Source of the DNA: Liopterus haemorrhoidalis
Lineage: Eukaryota > Arthropoda > Insecta > Coleoptera > Dytiscidae
Reading direction: 5' to 3'
DNA: 64,000 nt
Assembly (NCBI GenBank): GCA_963971575.1
Contig: OZ020611.1
Span: 59,181,381-59,245,380, forward strand
The notes beneath the pieces are model-generated. The model had not been told where the DNA came from and did not search any database. It was given only the letters and a program-made list of their open reading frames with translations. The position numbers were made by a program, and so were the translations under genes. Of this stretch, positions 35,278 through 45,255 are shown piece by piece; the stretch's first letter is position 1; every line of letters begins with the position of its first letter.

Positions 35278-35667
35278 TCACATTCTTAGAAAATAAATCT
35301 GCAAAATATTGTTCATATCGGTCAAAAGATATAGCAGTGTCTAGAGTTTCTTGTTTATGCCTACGATCCCTAGTAATTTCTGTAAATAATTATTTTTGTA
35401 GATTCTTAGAAAATAAATCTGCAAAATATTGTTCATATCGGTCAGAGGATATAGGAATGTTTAGAGTTTCTTGTTTATGCCTACGAAACCTTAGACATTT
35501 CTGTACGTAATTATATTCGCAGTTTCTTAGAGAATAAATCTGCAAAATATTGTTCATATCGGTCGAAGCATATATGAGTATCTAGAGTTTCTTGTTTATG
35601 CCTAAGAAATCCTACACATTTCTATATGTTATTATATTCGTAGATTCTTAGAGAATAAATCTGCAAA
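35278..35667 (+). repeat. ~120-bp satellite array, block 2 (about three and a half units)
   Basis: Begins mid-unit at the CATTCTTAGAAAATAAATCT block. Full unit starts are at 35357, 35477 and 35598, spaced 120-121 bases. The last unit stops after CTGCAAAATA where spacer copy 3 begins. Confidence 0.88.
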
Positions 35668-35785
35668 ATACCTGTCAATCAAGAGACAGGGTGTCCCCAG
35701 TTAGCCAATCACGAGAACCTTAGGAAAAATTGACGTCACAATGTTACCCAGATTTCATACAGACACTTGCTAATTAAATATGCAC
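35668..35785 (+). repeat. Spacer unit of the satellite locus, copy 3
   Basis: Carries ACAGGGTGTCCCCAGTTAGC, CCAATCACGAGAACCTTAGG, TGACGTCA (35731-35738) and CATACAGACACTTGCTAATT. It closes the array. Confidence 0.75.
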
Positions 35786-36540
35786 GATTATGAGACCACT
35801 GGTGATACCGGCGAAATTGTCATGTTTTAAGGTACGCATCCATTGGGGGCGCACTGATGGCAACTTAGACACCGCTGTCAACACATAAAATGATTCCTTC
35901 TTGTTTTTTAAATGCAAATGAGTCTACCAAGAAGTTTACAGGGAGAGAAGATTTGCTCTGTCTTTTGGTAATTATCACCGAGTGCGGAGGAGGAAATTAA
36001 TGTTGAGGGTTATGAGTTTCACACTAAATAAAATAAAATATTAAAATATATATATGTAATAAAAACAAAATTATGTGTCAATTATGGAATTAATAAGCCA
36101 GTATAGGTAAACATTAAAGTAAAAAATGTTTCTGGAATTGATAAATATAACTATAATGGAAAAAGGTGTAAATTATGGTTTATTTCATGCAACAATGCGG
36201 TAAACAACTAATACTATTCCTGAATACTTGTCAACTACCGTCGAACTGTTCGTGAAGACCGTAAAAATCTTCTATCATTTTTCCCTGTAAACAATTTTGA
36301 ACACCATAAACTGCTACTGCATTTTTACATGGAATGGGGAAACTAGGAATTGCACTATAAACACATTTGTAAACGTTGGAGTCCTAACTTTTATCATTAA
36401 AAATTATTAATAAATAAAACTAAATATTTAAAGTTCTATCTCAAAATACAAATACCATTTGCCACAACTCTATCTCTACTATTGTTACAAAATGACGAGT
36501 TTTATCGCACTTATTTGATAACAATGTCGTTGAAAAAAAC
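35786..36540. other. Non-coding intronic interval
   Basis: AT-rich; no gene or repeat with a partner was supported. Confidence 0.4.
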
Positions 36541-37770
36541 CAAAAAAATAAACTATGAAAGAAGAGTTCTTAAAACGTAGATCAAAGAACGAAAAGTAGT
36601 TTTTTTTTTTTTAATTTTCTTTATTATAACATGGTTTGTAAGGGAGGTAATTTTGGTATTGTATCAATGATACAAAATAATCTATTTCTTAGAAAGGGTA
36701 TTCAAGATAAGAGTAGACATAGTTATTATTGTAACTTGAGACTTTTGTAAATGTAAAATGAAAAGTAAATAGTAAATTCTTGTGTCAAAAATTTATGTCG
36801 ACCATAAGAACATAAATAATAATTAATCTTTGTCTGAAATATAAATACTGTGTTTGGGTTATTTTCTAATGGGATACTTATCTAAGTTATCGCCAATAAA
36901 TTGTGAATTTTAAAATAGTACAAGACGAACAGTCAAGGGGGTGTGAAAAGATATTTAACAGTTGGGCGATGTAAGCCGCTCAGGGCAGTCATCAGAGAAG
37001 TTGACTCTATAGGGTGAGAATGTTAAGTCGTGTTTTAAAAGAAATTGAGCTTAAACCGTCGTAAGGTTAAGTCATGTTTTAAGAGTCCAGTTTAGACAGT
37101 CGTAAGGTAGTAATTGCAATAAGACAATGCTTAAGACTTGGTTTTTTAAGACGTATTTGAGGGAGTGAGATTTTGCTTATCATGGGTTAGAGAAAATTAG
37201 TGTGTTCGGTCGGTCATGTAAACATGTAACCATGTAATTCCGTATGAACGTTAGTGTAGTGCCCAGCTAAAGACCTGTGAGAGATAAATGGTTTTAGAGG
37301 ATGTCAGTCAGGATTTTGGTGTCCAGGGGACAAGTTAGCGATTAGTGCTAAAGAGTCTAATGTTTAGTGTTTGTGAATGTCACATTTGGATTTACCTAAA
37401 TTGTAAGTCAGTGTGAATATTGCAAATATTTAAACGTATCTAAAACGTAATTAAAGTAGGTTGGATAAAATGTTGAGTCTAATTGAACAACTCTTAACTC
37501 CTCCAAGAATCATAGCAACCAGCTAGCGGACCAATAGGAGGCGGTTCAGACTTGATCCGCTCGCAAGTCTGAATACTTATAATGTGAGGGAGACCTAGAG
37601 TTTGAAGGATGAGAGCAAGTACAAATGAAAATACTGAAATTCAAACAACCAACCGTCATATCTTGTATTTATATATTATAGGCTCCCCACAGATTTATGC
37701 CAAAAAACTCTTGTTCCACATCCTGTACCCCAGGGTATTAATCTAAAAATTGCTCTAGTAATGTTATGGC
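36541..37770 (+). mobile_element. Helentron-like fragment A6, split by a solo LTR
   Basis: The left part (GAGTTCTTAAAACGTAGATC, then a T tract and TATAACATG) and the right part (TTTATGCCAAAAAACTCTTG, then CCACATCCTGTACCCC and TCTAAAAAT) are consecutive pieces of the middle of family A. Compare 14855-14960 and 13330-13450. The LTR at 36637-37691 separates them. Confidence 0.6.
36637..37691 (+). mobile_element. Solo LTR of an LTR retrotransposon
   Basis: The sequence starts TGTAAGGGAG and ends CTCCCCACA, a 5'-TG...CA-3' unit with short imperfect inverted ends. It is flanked by GGTT (36633-36636) and GATT (37692-37695), a 4-bp duplication with one difference. It has no coding sequence and interrupts an older family A fragment, so it is best explained as a solo LTR left by recombination. 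A diverged relative lies at 10735-11480. Orientation is inferred from the conserved GTAGGTT...TATAA-like order and is uncertain. Confidence 0.72.
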
Positions 37771-37771
37771 T

Positions 37772-38309
37772 TAAAACATATTAATTTTAATTCGATTTTT
37801 TTTTCTTTTTTCAATAATGTGCTAAAAGATCTTTGTCCTGTAACTGAGATGTCTGTCCTTGGATGATCTGTACCACATTCGCCAAAGGATATTTTCCGCG
37901 TTGTCATCATAAATATCAGTATTCTTAAACCAATAAAAAACATTATTGTTATTTCTAATATCCCTAAACAAATTTGGAAACATCTTCTTACGTCATTACA
38001 TAAATTGATGTGTGAAGCATTTGAATTTTATATTAAAATATAGCTGCGTATTAGATTAACGTAAATTGACATCCATTCCATATAAAGTGACGTTTAAAAA
38101 TGATTTTAATATATTTTAAAAATCTCCCCCATGGAAAACCTATTTAAATATTCAGATGCAATCTGAAAAATTTAAATCAAGACTTAAATACAGGACCGCA
38201 TTTCACATATTTTTCACCTCCATAAAGAATAAACAACTATAAAAGATGAATAAAATAAAATTTAGTATTTAATTGTAAAACATGTAGTTATCTAATAAAT
38301 AATAACATA
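37772..38309. other. Non-coding intronic interval
   Basis: No feature supported apart from AT-rich sequence. Confidence 0.4.
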
Positions 38310-38455
38310 TACCGTATTAGCCCGAATATAACGCGATATTTGTTGACCAATTATTTTCTGTGAAAAAATTGACTCGCACTAAATTCGAGGTCTAGGTATG
38401 CAATATAAAAAACCCTTCTTTAGTACGCCTATACCTCCACACTACCATAAGAAAA

Positions 38456-38807
38456 GTGAAAAAATGGTTTTTGAAATTTATTAAGTCCAGAATTACTGTT
38501 ATGCTTGCGTTACTGCTGATGGACAGAAGCTTAAAAGCTTACGATCTATTGAAACGTAAAGCAAAGCCCAAAGAAAAGCTGCATCCAGGAATAATATTTT
38601 GGGTCCAAGAAAAATGTTGGATAACAGAGGAACTGGTATTAGACTGGTTAAATGTGATATGCGGAAAACGGCCAGGTTCTCTGAGAAAATCTCGCTCCTT
38701 GATGCATTTCCAGGCCACCTGAGGTCAGGTGTTAAGGAAAAAATCCGATAATACCATGTGACACCTCAGTTCCAAGTCTTGGATGTGATGTTCAATAAAC
38801 CATTTAA
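38456..38807 (+). pseudogene. Pogo transposase, DDE-core fragment
   Basis: The reading contains SRITVMLALLLMDRSLKAYD, LLKRKAKPKEKLHPGIIFWV, QEKCWITEELVLDWL and a PGSLRKSRS stretch. A one-base shift then gives LLDAFPGHLRSGVKEKIR, which carries the second catalytic Asp of the pogo family. A last block reads YHVTPQFQVLDVMFNKPFK, matching the usual LQPLDVxxNKPFK. The first catalytic Asp and the DNA-binding domain are absent. The coding sequence is broken at NKPFK by the TTAA element and resumes at 40423. Confidence 0.82.
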
Positions 38808-40418
38808 GGCGACGCACACCCCTATAGTTCTCAATAGTTTCTTATACAAAACTAATAATCGGAAATAAAATAAATAACAATCTATACATCAAAATATGTA
38901 GCGAATTTTTATCTATCTAATAGGATATTTTAAATTCTAGAAAAAACTGTTATGTAATTGTAAATAAGCAAATTGCATTATAGACGCCATCTTGCAAACC
39001 AATCGATGCATATTTGCGTACGATGCGGCAAATTGTAGCTAAAGCTTCATTCTATAAATAGGTTTCTAGCTATTTTATTCTATTGTGAAAACTACATAAA
39101 GTTATTGTTCTTGGTATTCTATATTTGCCGCTATTCTATTCTATTCTATATTTCTATATTCTGTATTCCATCTTGAATCTGCCGCGGTTCTCAAAATAGG
39201 TGTTACGGGTAAAAATGATTTAAGTTTTGTGAAGAATACGTGTACCATGTGGCATTCCATTATCATCAAGTAAAATATTTTTCGACGAGGGTTCTAAACT
39301 ATAAGTAGCCATCTTGAGTCTGTCCTGGTTCTCAATATAGGTGCTGCGGGTAAAAATTATTTAATTTTCGTATAGAACGCGCGTACCAAGTAGAAATTCA
39401 TTATTATCAAGTATAATATTTTTCGACGAAGGCTCATATCGAAAAAAATGTTGACGTATTATTTGAACATTTATACACAAAAATATATAAAAATACAAAT
39501 ATGTTTAAAAATTGCAGTAAATTGTTAATTGTTTTTAATAAGTTATTGAGCGATAACGTTATTAAACCAATTTCTTCTACAATAAAAAATATCTTATTAG
39601 AAAAATAAAAATTTTGTGTAAAATTTTTTGTGTAAAAATGTTGTAAAATAGATTGTTATTAATTTTATTTGAGATTGTTAGTTTTGTATAAGAAAATTGT
39701 GAGCTTGGATGGGATGTTATACATAGATTTAATTCCATTATTTGTGCATATTGCTGGCATTTATTATTTTTATTTGGTTTGTTTTAAATTTTTCAGGGCG
39801 TAAAATATATCAAAATTTTATTTTTAAGTTCAAAGTATAAATACGTTCAGACTTTCAGTGATAATATTATAAAGATCTCAGTCATAATTTATAAAACAAA
39901 TAAATGCGTGTGTCATTAAAGTGTGATCAATCTAAAGTTTTTTCTTATATTTAAACCAAAACTCTCAAATCATTTGTCAGTCAATCAAGTGTCAACAGTG
40001 AAATTTTGTCTATTAGGAAAACTACTTATAGTTATTGTACTCGGTAGTCTATTTTTGCCGCCATCTTGAGTCTGTCCTGGTTCTCAATATAGGTGCTCCG
40101 GGTAAAAACTATTTAATTTTCGTATAGAACGCGCGTACCAAGTAGAAATTTTTCCAAAAAAACATTTCTACACAAAACTATATAAATATAAAAGTTATTT
40201 GAAACCCATAAATAGATTTAAAATATTACAGAACAATGTTACTGATGTCTATTATTAAGTTATTGAGCGATAATATTTTTACAACAAATGTTCGTACAAT
40301 TAAAAATTATCTTATTAGATAGATAAAAATTCGGTGCAAAATTTGTTGTATAGATTGATACTAATTTTATTTCAGTTTTGTATAAGAAACTGGTAACCTC
40401 TGGGAGTTATACGCAGCC
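38808..40418. mobile_element. TTAA-flanked (piggyBac-like) non-autonomous element, 1.6 kb
   Basis: TTAA lies at both borders (38804-38807 and 40419-40422). The ends start GGCGACGC and, reversed, GGCTGCGT, then share AGTTTCTTATACAAAACT some 30 bases in. TTAA target duplication is the signature of piggyBac. No transposase is present. The interior has tandem ~138-bp units (about 39171-39290, 39309-39430, a partial at 40060-40150) and a 0.65-kb segment that also occurs at 42379-43010. Confidence 0.75.
39171..39430 (+). repeat. Two tandem ~138-bp units inside the TTAA element
   Basis: Both units contain ATCTTGAATCTG/ATCTTGAGTCTG, GGTTCTCAA-ATAGGTG, CGGGTAAAAAT, GCGTGTACCA/GCGCGTACCA and AATATTTTTCGACGA. 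A third partial copy starts near 40060. A (ATTCT)n tract precedes them at 39124-39170. Confidence 0.7.
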
Positions 40419-40422
40419 TTAA

Positions 40423-40880
40423 AAAAACTTACGAAAATATTACAACAATTGGGTATTAGCGGAAAATCACCCATTAACAGCTTCAGGAAAAATAAAGAAA
40501 TCCTCCTTTAGGAGAATAGATTGCGACCGCCTGGCACAAGATCGGACCTGAGTCGATAGCAGTAGCGGACTAAGGCAAAATCGAGGCCCTAGGTAATGTT
40601 CTCCTTGCGGGCCCTACTAGTCCAAAAAATCATAAAGGAATGGAAAAAATTCATAATAAAACCGTCTTATGGGCCTAAAGAAAAGGGTCCTAGGCAGTTG
40701 CCTAGTCTGTCCCTGATCGATAGTGATGGTTTTAAGAAAAGCTGCATTTCAAATCATTTAAATGGGTTTTAAGATGACATTTTGTGGGAGACTGAAAGCG
40801 AGTCTACTAACGATACCGTTGCGATTTTCGGATAACTTTTTTTTCAAAACATCTTCATGAAAAATTTTGGTGTTGCGTTA
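40423..40880 (+). pseudogene. Pogo transposase, C-terminal fragments
   Basis: Directly after the TTAA element the frame reads NLRKYYNNWV, LAENHPLTASGKIKK and SSFRR, as in pogo relatives after NKPFK. The word PESI ends at the hAT MITE (40552-40715) and V follows after it. A shifted frame then reads GFKKSCISNHLNGF, a stop and DDILWE, matching the family's SFKKCGIS...DGxEDD end. The copy is dead through insertions, frameshifts and stops. Confidence 0.78.
40560..40715. mobile_element. 156-bp hAT MITE in the pogo transposase
   Basis: The ends are CAGTAGCGGACTAAGGCA and, reversed, CAGGGACAGACTAGGCA, both leading to GCCCTAGG/GCCTAGGACCC words. It is flanked by GTCGATAG (40552-40559) and ATCGATAG (40716-40723), an 8-bp duplication with one change. 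It splits the codons of PESI/V. Confidence 0.82.
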
Positions 40881-41067
40881 AATTCGGGGTCGCGTTATAT
40901 TCGGGCTATTACGGTAATTATTAATTTTTAAAACTTATGTTTTAGCGGTACTCTTTTATGGATGGTGTGAGACTTGGAAGACTTCGACACCAAGTAAGCA
41001 GAAACTGCAAATCTTCGTCAACAAATGTCTATATAGAATATTACCTATATTTTGTAATATTCTAAGC

Positions 41068-41205
41068 AGTACCTGTAATCTGTATAAATATTTTTACACA
41101 AATTATTTGACATAAGCAGGAGTTGAACTTATTTCCGTGCTCTTACTTAGGGGAAAACAGCTGATACAAGAGGTTTAACGCTTGCAGCCACAGGCTTGCT
41201 ATCGC
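41068..41205 (-). mobile_element. tRNA-derived SINE-like repeat, copy C1
   Basis: Shares AGCAGTACCTGTAATCTGTA, TAAATATTTTTACACAAATT, ATTTGACATAAGCAGGAGTT and AGGGGAAAACAGCTGATACA with 50568-50700. On the minus strand a B box (GTTCAACTCC at 41119-41128) and an A-box-like TGGCTGCAAG support a tRNA-derived head. Confidence 0.55.
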
Positions 41206-41855
41206 AATATCTATATTATTTTCTCGAAGTCCCAACGGGTCCTCCGCATACCCTCAGGGGTACGCGTACCATAAGCTGGTAAACGCTGGACTAGTGCATG
41301 AAACTGTTGTGTAAACTATCTCTTTGCTATAAAATAACCACATATAACTTTGTGGTTTTATTTGAATAATGTAATGTCCACCCCGGCCCTGTGTTCAAAA
41401 TCTCATATTGGAAAGACAGTGTTGACAGCAGGAGATATGCATTGTAATTTATATTCTTTATGCCTCATGATGTAATTTGAAAGTATCTATCATCCATCAC
41501 AACGCTGATGTGTTCTTATAAACTTCAACTCAAAATGGATTCCAGTGTCATCATTCTCACTGTGTACTTGTCTTGCCAAGAAAACTTTTCACTTTACCAT
41601 AATGAACCTTTATGTTTATTGTTATTAGTTTATTATTTAAATTTTTACTTTTACGTAATAGTTTTGGGTTTTTTCGCTTTGCTAAAACATGTATAATTCC
41701 ATAACACGCCTACTTGAGATTAAGTAATTTAGATTGTTACTTATTAGATTAAAGGAATCACTTACCAGCTCTAGGCAACCAATAGTACAAACCCGCATGT
41801 TGGGTTGCCTATAGCTCCTTAAAGAAATTTTGTATACTCCCTATTTCATAGAATT
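41206..41855. other. Non-coding intronic interval
   Basis: No supported gene. A decayed terminal-repeat-like stretch (GGGTCCTCCGCATACCCTCA) lies near 41237 without a clear partner. Confidence 0.35.
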
Positions 41856-41859
41856 GATG

Positions 41860-42045
41860 TGGGTATATATCTGTCCCGAACAGATATAAAAAAGAATTTC
41901 AGATTTTTAGATCAACCCCGTACCTTATACCCACCCCCTAGGGTATAGGCTACGAGATAAGGGATTTATTTTTGCAATTTTTTTTGAAAAAATCGTGTTA
42001 AAATAAAGAAATTAAAAGAAACTATTTTTGTTCCTTAATCTACCG
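41860..42045 (-). mobile_element. Helentron-like family A fragment A7
   Basis: On the minus strand it matches the middle of family A. It carries the TTTTGC-AAAA, TTTTTGCC-like block, the poly-pyrimidine CCCACCCCCTA-type stretch seen as CACCCTGTAGCCC elsewhere, and GATCTAAAAATCTGAAATTC. Both ends are missing. Confidence 0.55.
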
Positions 42046-42376
42046 CAGTGTTTCTTAATCTTTTTACTCTCGTGGCACATTTTGCAAAGAGGAAAAATTT
42101 CGCGGCAGACCTACGTAGTCATAGAAGAAGAAATTTTAAATACAGACGCCGCTGTATCAGAAATAAAGGGATATGTCAATTTCAATTCGTCATAAAATGA
42201 TCCTTCGTGTACTTTATTCTTATTAATGGTATTGTACGTATATTCGGACAATAATGTTAAAATGAAAACGACGCTAGTTTTGTTTTTTTTAAGATTTCGC
42301 GGCTTACTTGGAAAATATTACGGCACATAAAAAAATCGATATTTTTCAAAAAACTAATCTGATGAAAAATTCCGAT
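42046..42376 (+). mobile_element. hAT-like left end fragment
   Basis: CAGTGTTTCTTAATCTTTTTACTCTCGTGGC-like sequence (42046 on) with internal GCGGC words resembles the CAGTGNTTCTCAA ends found elsewhere in the window. The right terminus was not found before the 42379 repeat begins. Confidence 0.4.
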
Positions 42377-42378
42377 TG

Positions 42379-43010
42379 CTGCGGGTAAAAATTATTTAAT
42401 GTTCGTATAGAACGCGCGTACCAAGTAGAAATTCGTTATTATCAAGTATAATATTTTTCGACGAAGGCTCATATCGAAAAAAATGTTAACGTATTATTTG
42501 AACATTTTTACACAAAACTATATAAAAATAAAAATATGTTCAATAATTGTAGAAAATTGTTGATTTTTTTATTAAGTTATTGAGCGATAACGTTATTAAA
42601 TCAATTTCTTCTACAATAAAAAATATCTTATTAGAAAAATAAATATTTTGTGCAAAATTTGATGAATAGATTGTTATTAATTTTATTTGAGATTGTTAGT
42701 TTTGTATAAGAAACTTGTGAGCTTTGGATGTTATACATAGCTTTAATTCCATTATTTGTGCATATTGCTTGCATTTATTATTTTTATTTGGTTAGTTTTA
42801 AAGAGCGGGAAATATATCAAAATTTTATTTTTAAGTTCAAGGCATAAATACGTTCAGACTTCAGTGATAATATTATAAAGATCTCAGTCATAATTTATAA
42901 AACAAATAAATGCGCGTCTCATTAAAGTGTGATCAATCTAAAGTTTTTTCTTATATTTAAACCAAAACTCTCAAATCATTTGTCAGAAAGTGTCAACAGT
43001 GAAATTTTTA
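42379..43010 (+). repeat. Second copy of the 0.65-kb core of the TTAA element
   Basis: Nearly collinear with 39351-40010. It shares GCTGCGGGTAAAAATTATTT, GTATAGAACGCGCGTACCAA, AGTTATTGAGCGATAACGTT, TAGTTTTGTATAAGAAA and AAAGTGTGATCAATCTAAAG. Neither TTAA nor terminal repeats are evident at its edges, so it is a partial copy. Confidence 0.8.
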
Positions 43011-43539
43011 TGAAATTCATGGCGTAAATATCTATGTTTTCTGCTGAGAGTGTCACATTTAAATCTCATGAGGATTTTCTTATATTAAATTAAATTTAAA
43101 TCTTTTTTTTTTCACAGCAAAATAAAAAAAGAAGTAATAAAATATTTAAATGGTATATTAAATCCAAACCTTACCCCCGGCAGTTGAAAACAAATATGTT
43201 TAACCAGTGCATCCTAACAGAACGCAAGCATGCTGCACAAACTTGGTCACAGAACATACAATGACAAAACTGAGAATAACAATCAATTCTATGCTAGGTA
43301 TAAATCTCAGAAAAACGTGATTGAATAAAGAAAATCGTTAGAGTAAGCCGTACAACAACACTGTTTACAACAAAAACCGTACAACAAAAACTATTTTTAC
43401 TGACATTTTTGACGATTTAGGCCAGGTATTTCCACCTTCGGGTAAACCTCTAGGTAAATATCTGACAGATAAGGTTATCTGGAACTTCATCTGCTGAATA
43501 AATGTCAATACCAATCAGTGGCTTCAATACGTCAGTCTT

Positions 43540-44186
43540 AGTTATGCGTTAGATAACTATCCGATTTAGGAAGAGAAGCCAGCAGAATAAACCCTGACAC
43601 GACGGACGGGACATTTTCTCTGCCGAGATAGAGAGCTGGTAGACAAGGAGGATTGAAGCATGAAAGAGAGCGTGCAGCGTGGCGTGTTTGTCGGACTGGA
43701 TGAGGTGAGGGGCAGAGAGACACAGAGGCCAAAAAGGATAGTCAGACCGCTTCTATTAAGAAAGGGGAAAGCAGGAGATAGAGGAGGCAGTGAGGAGGGA
43801 GAAAGTACGGAGGTAGATGAAGAAAAGGCAGAGAGAAGGAAAGATCACATCGAAGGCAAACTGAAGGAGATTCTCAGGAGGATAGGAACAATAGAAAAGC
43901 AAAATAAGCAAAGAGAAAAGGACAAGGAAGAAATAAAGGAAGAAATAAGAGCGATGGGGGAAGATTTTGGCAGGAAACAGGACATCTTCGAGGAGGAGCT
44001 CAGGAAAATGAAGATAGAGCTACGAGAAACGAAGGAGCGAATGGAGGACATGGAAAGAAGGATGAAAAGGGGCAGGGAGGAGGAACGGGCGAGCGAGACG
44101 AAACATATGGAAAAAAGAATGGAACAGCTGGAAATGGCACAGGAGAGGAAAAATAGGGAGGAGAGGAAAAACAATATAGTGGTTTA
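43540..44186 (+). pseudogene. Coiled-coil ORF1 of a non-LTR retrotransposon, 3'-truncated
   Basis: The frame opens with ATG at 43660 and reads about 175 residues, almost all charged. From residue 55 on it is a Glu/Lys/Arg heptad-like coiled coil. It ends REERKNNIVV before a stop created at the junction with the Helentron-like fragment. In many LINEs a coiled coil followed by RxNNIVI starts the RRM of the ORF1 RNA-binding protein, so truncation occurs at the RRM border. GC content is far above the surroundings. The 43540-43659 leader may be its 5' UTR. Opposite-strand Ser/Leu-rich frames are by-products. The LINE clade is unknown. Confidence 0.55.
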
Positions 44187-44421
44187 ACAAAATTTTAAAA
44201 AATATTTATTTTTTATTAGAAACATATTTGTTTATATTTATTTCAAGATGTGTTTTTTTGAACTCTCAGTATTTTTCCTAAATGTGGGTCAAAAAGTTGT
44301 ATAAGCATGCCAAATTTCAACTTTCTACGTTAAGCCGTTTGGCTATAATTTCTACCGTACAGACAGGCACATGAGTGACGTTATAAGGATTTTTTTGTGG
44401 TCATACCTACAAAACCCTAAA
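44187..44421 (-). mobile_element. Helentron/HINE-like family A, 5' half (A4)
   Basis: Read on the minus strand it starts at 44421 with AGGGTTTTGTAGGTATGACC and has TGCCTGTCTGTACGGTAGAA and AAGCATGCCAAATTT (plus-strand sense of GCATGCTT). It stops at the LINE fragment. The 3' hairpin half is missing. Confidence 0.65.
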
Positions 44422-44473
44422 CACCGCATGAAAATCGGTGTCAGCAGTTCTCGAGTGAAAAGAGCATATACAT

Positions 44474-44523
44474 ACAGAGAGACAGACAGACAGGCAGAGA
44501 GGCAGATAGACAGACAGACAGAC
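44474..44523 (+). repeat. (ACAG)n-type microsatellite
   Basis: Imperfect GACAGACAGACAGGCAGAGA tract, adjoining TCTCGAGTGAAAAGAGC, the sort of junction seen in other (ACAG)n repeats here. Confidence 0.8.
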
Positions 44524-45154
44524 CGACTTTGACTTTTAGAAATATAGAAATATAGATTAAAATTGAATGGAATCGTTCCATCCAATCACGCTGGTCGGTA
44601 ATAAATACTTGTTGTCTAATTTGGGACTCATTCTTCAACTCTTTTACATTTTTAATAGAGCAATTTATTAAAAATACCTTATAAAATTCCTTATAAATCT
44701 TATAAACGGATTCGCATTTGTCACAATTAAAATTCATATTAAGAAAAATGAAAGGAATTTTTCGCAGGTATTTAAATTGCGAACTTTTATTAATATTCGC
44801 GATTTTAAATAATTATATAGAAATTCCATTGACATTGGCAACATTTCGTAGGTATTATGATTGGTGAGGCGGGTATTCAAGTTATTTTAAACTGGCAGTG
44901 ATAAATTAATTAGCGATGAGGTATGTGTACTAAACAGGTTCCGTAAAAAAAAAAAAATGTACTGAATTGCATCAATGGGTGTCAGGATTAATTATCAACT
45001 TTAAATGGTACATTAAATTTACATCAGTGGTGTTAATATTACAGGTTTCATTAGCCTTTGATGAATACTACCACATAACAAAATATATTAAAATAAAAAG
45101 TTTTGTGAAGTGTGTAATTTCACTCATTTCGGGTTTTGGCAGGTATTAAATAAG
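44524..45154. other. Non-coding intronic interval
   Basis: No gene supported; short frames lack domains. Confidence 0.4.
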
Positions 45155-45255
45155 TCAGAGTTTCCCAAACTTTTCGAGCCACGGAGCACTTTTCACGAAA
45201 AGAATTCGTCGCAGAGCATTATCGTTGCTATATATATATATAGCAACACTAGTAG
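45155..45255 (+). mobile_element. Left-end relative of the 3257 hAT element, without the MITE
   Basis: Reads CAGAGTTTCCCAAACTTTTC, then GAGCCACGGAGCAC and ATTATCGTTGCTATATA, as at 3257-3335, but continues past GCTATATA without the 182-bp MITE. It ends in an AGTAGATCGAG word resembling 4288-4298. Confidence 0.65.

Larger units (their letters stand above)
38312..40914 (+). mobile_element. Pogo-type element with two nested insertions
   Basis: The ends read CCGTATTAGCCCGAATATAA and, reversed, CCGTAATAGCCCGAATATAA, both followed by CGCG (23 of 24 bases match). TA flanks each end (38310-38311 and 40915-40916). The coding parts match pogo/CENP-B-related DDE transposases. Removing a TTAA element (38808-40418) and a hAT MITE (40560-40715) leaves about 0.8 kb, so the element had already lost its N-terminal half. 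Confidence 0.88.

Noticed and set aside
34621..35670. Regular repeats with spacers, CRISPR-like at first glance
   Set aside because: Units are 120 bases and nearly contiguous in a eukaryotic intron; no unique spacers or cas genes exist.
43845..44174. 109-codon Ser/Leu/Phe-rich minus-strand frame
   Set aside because: It is the antisense of the Glu/Lys-rich coiled coil of the LINE ORF1 fragment.
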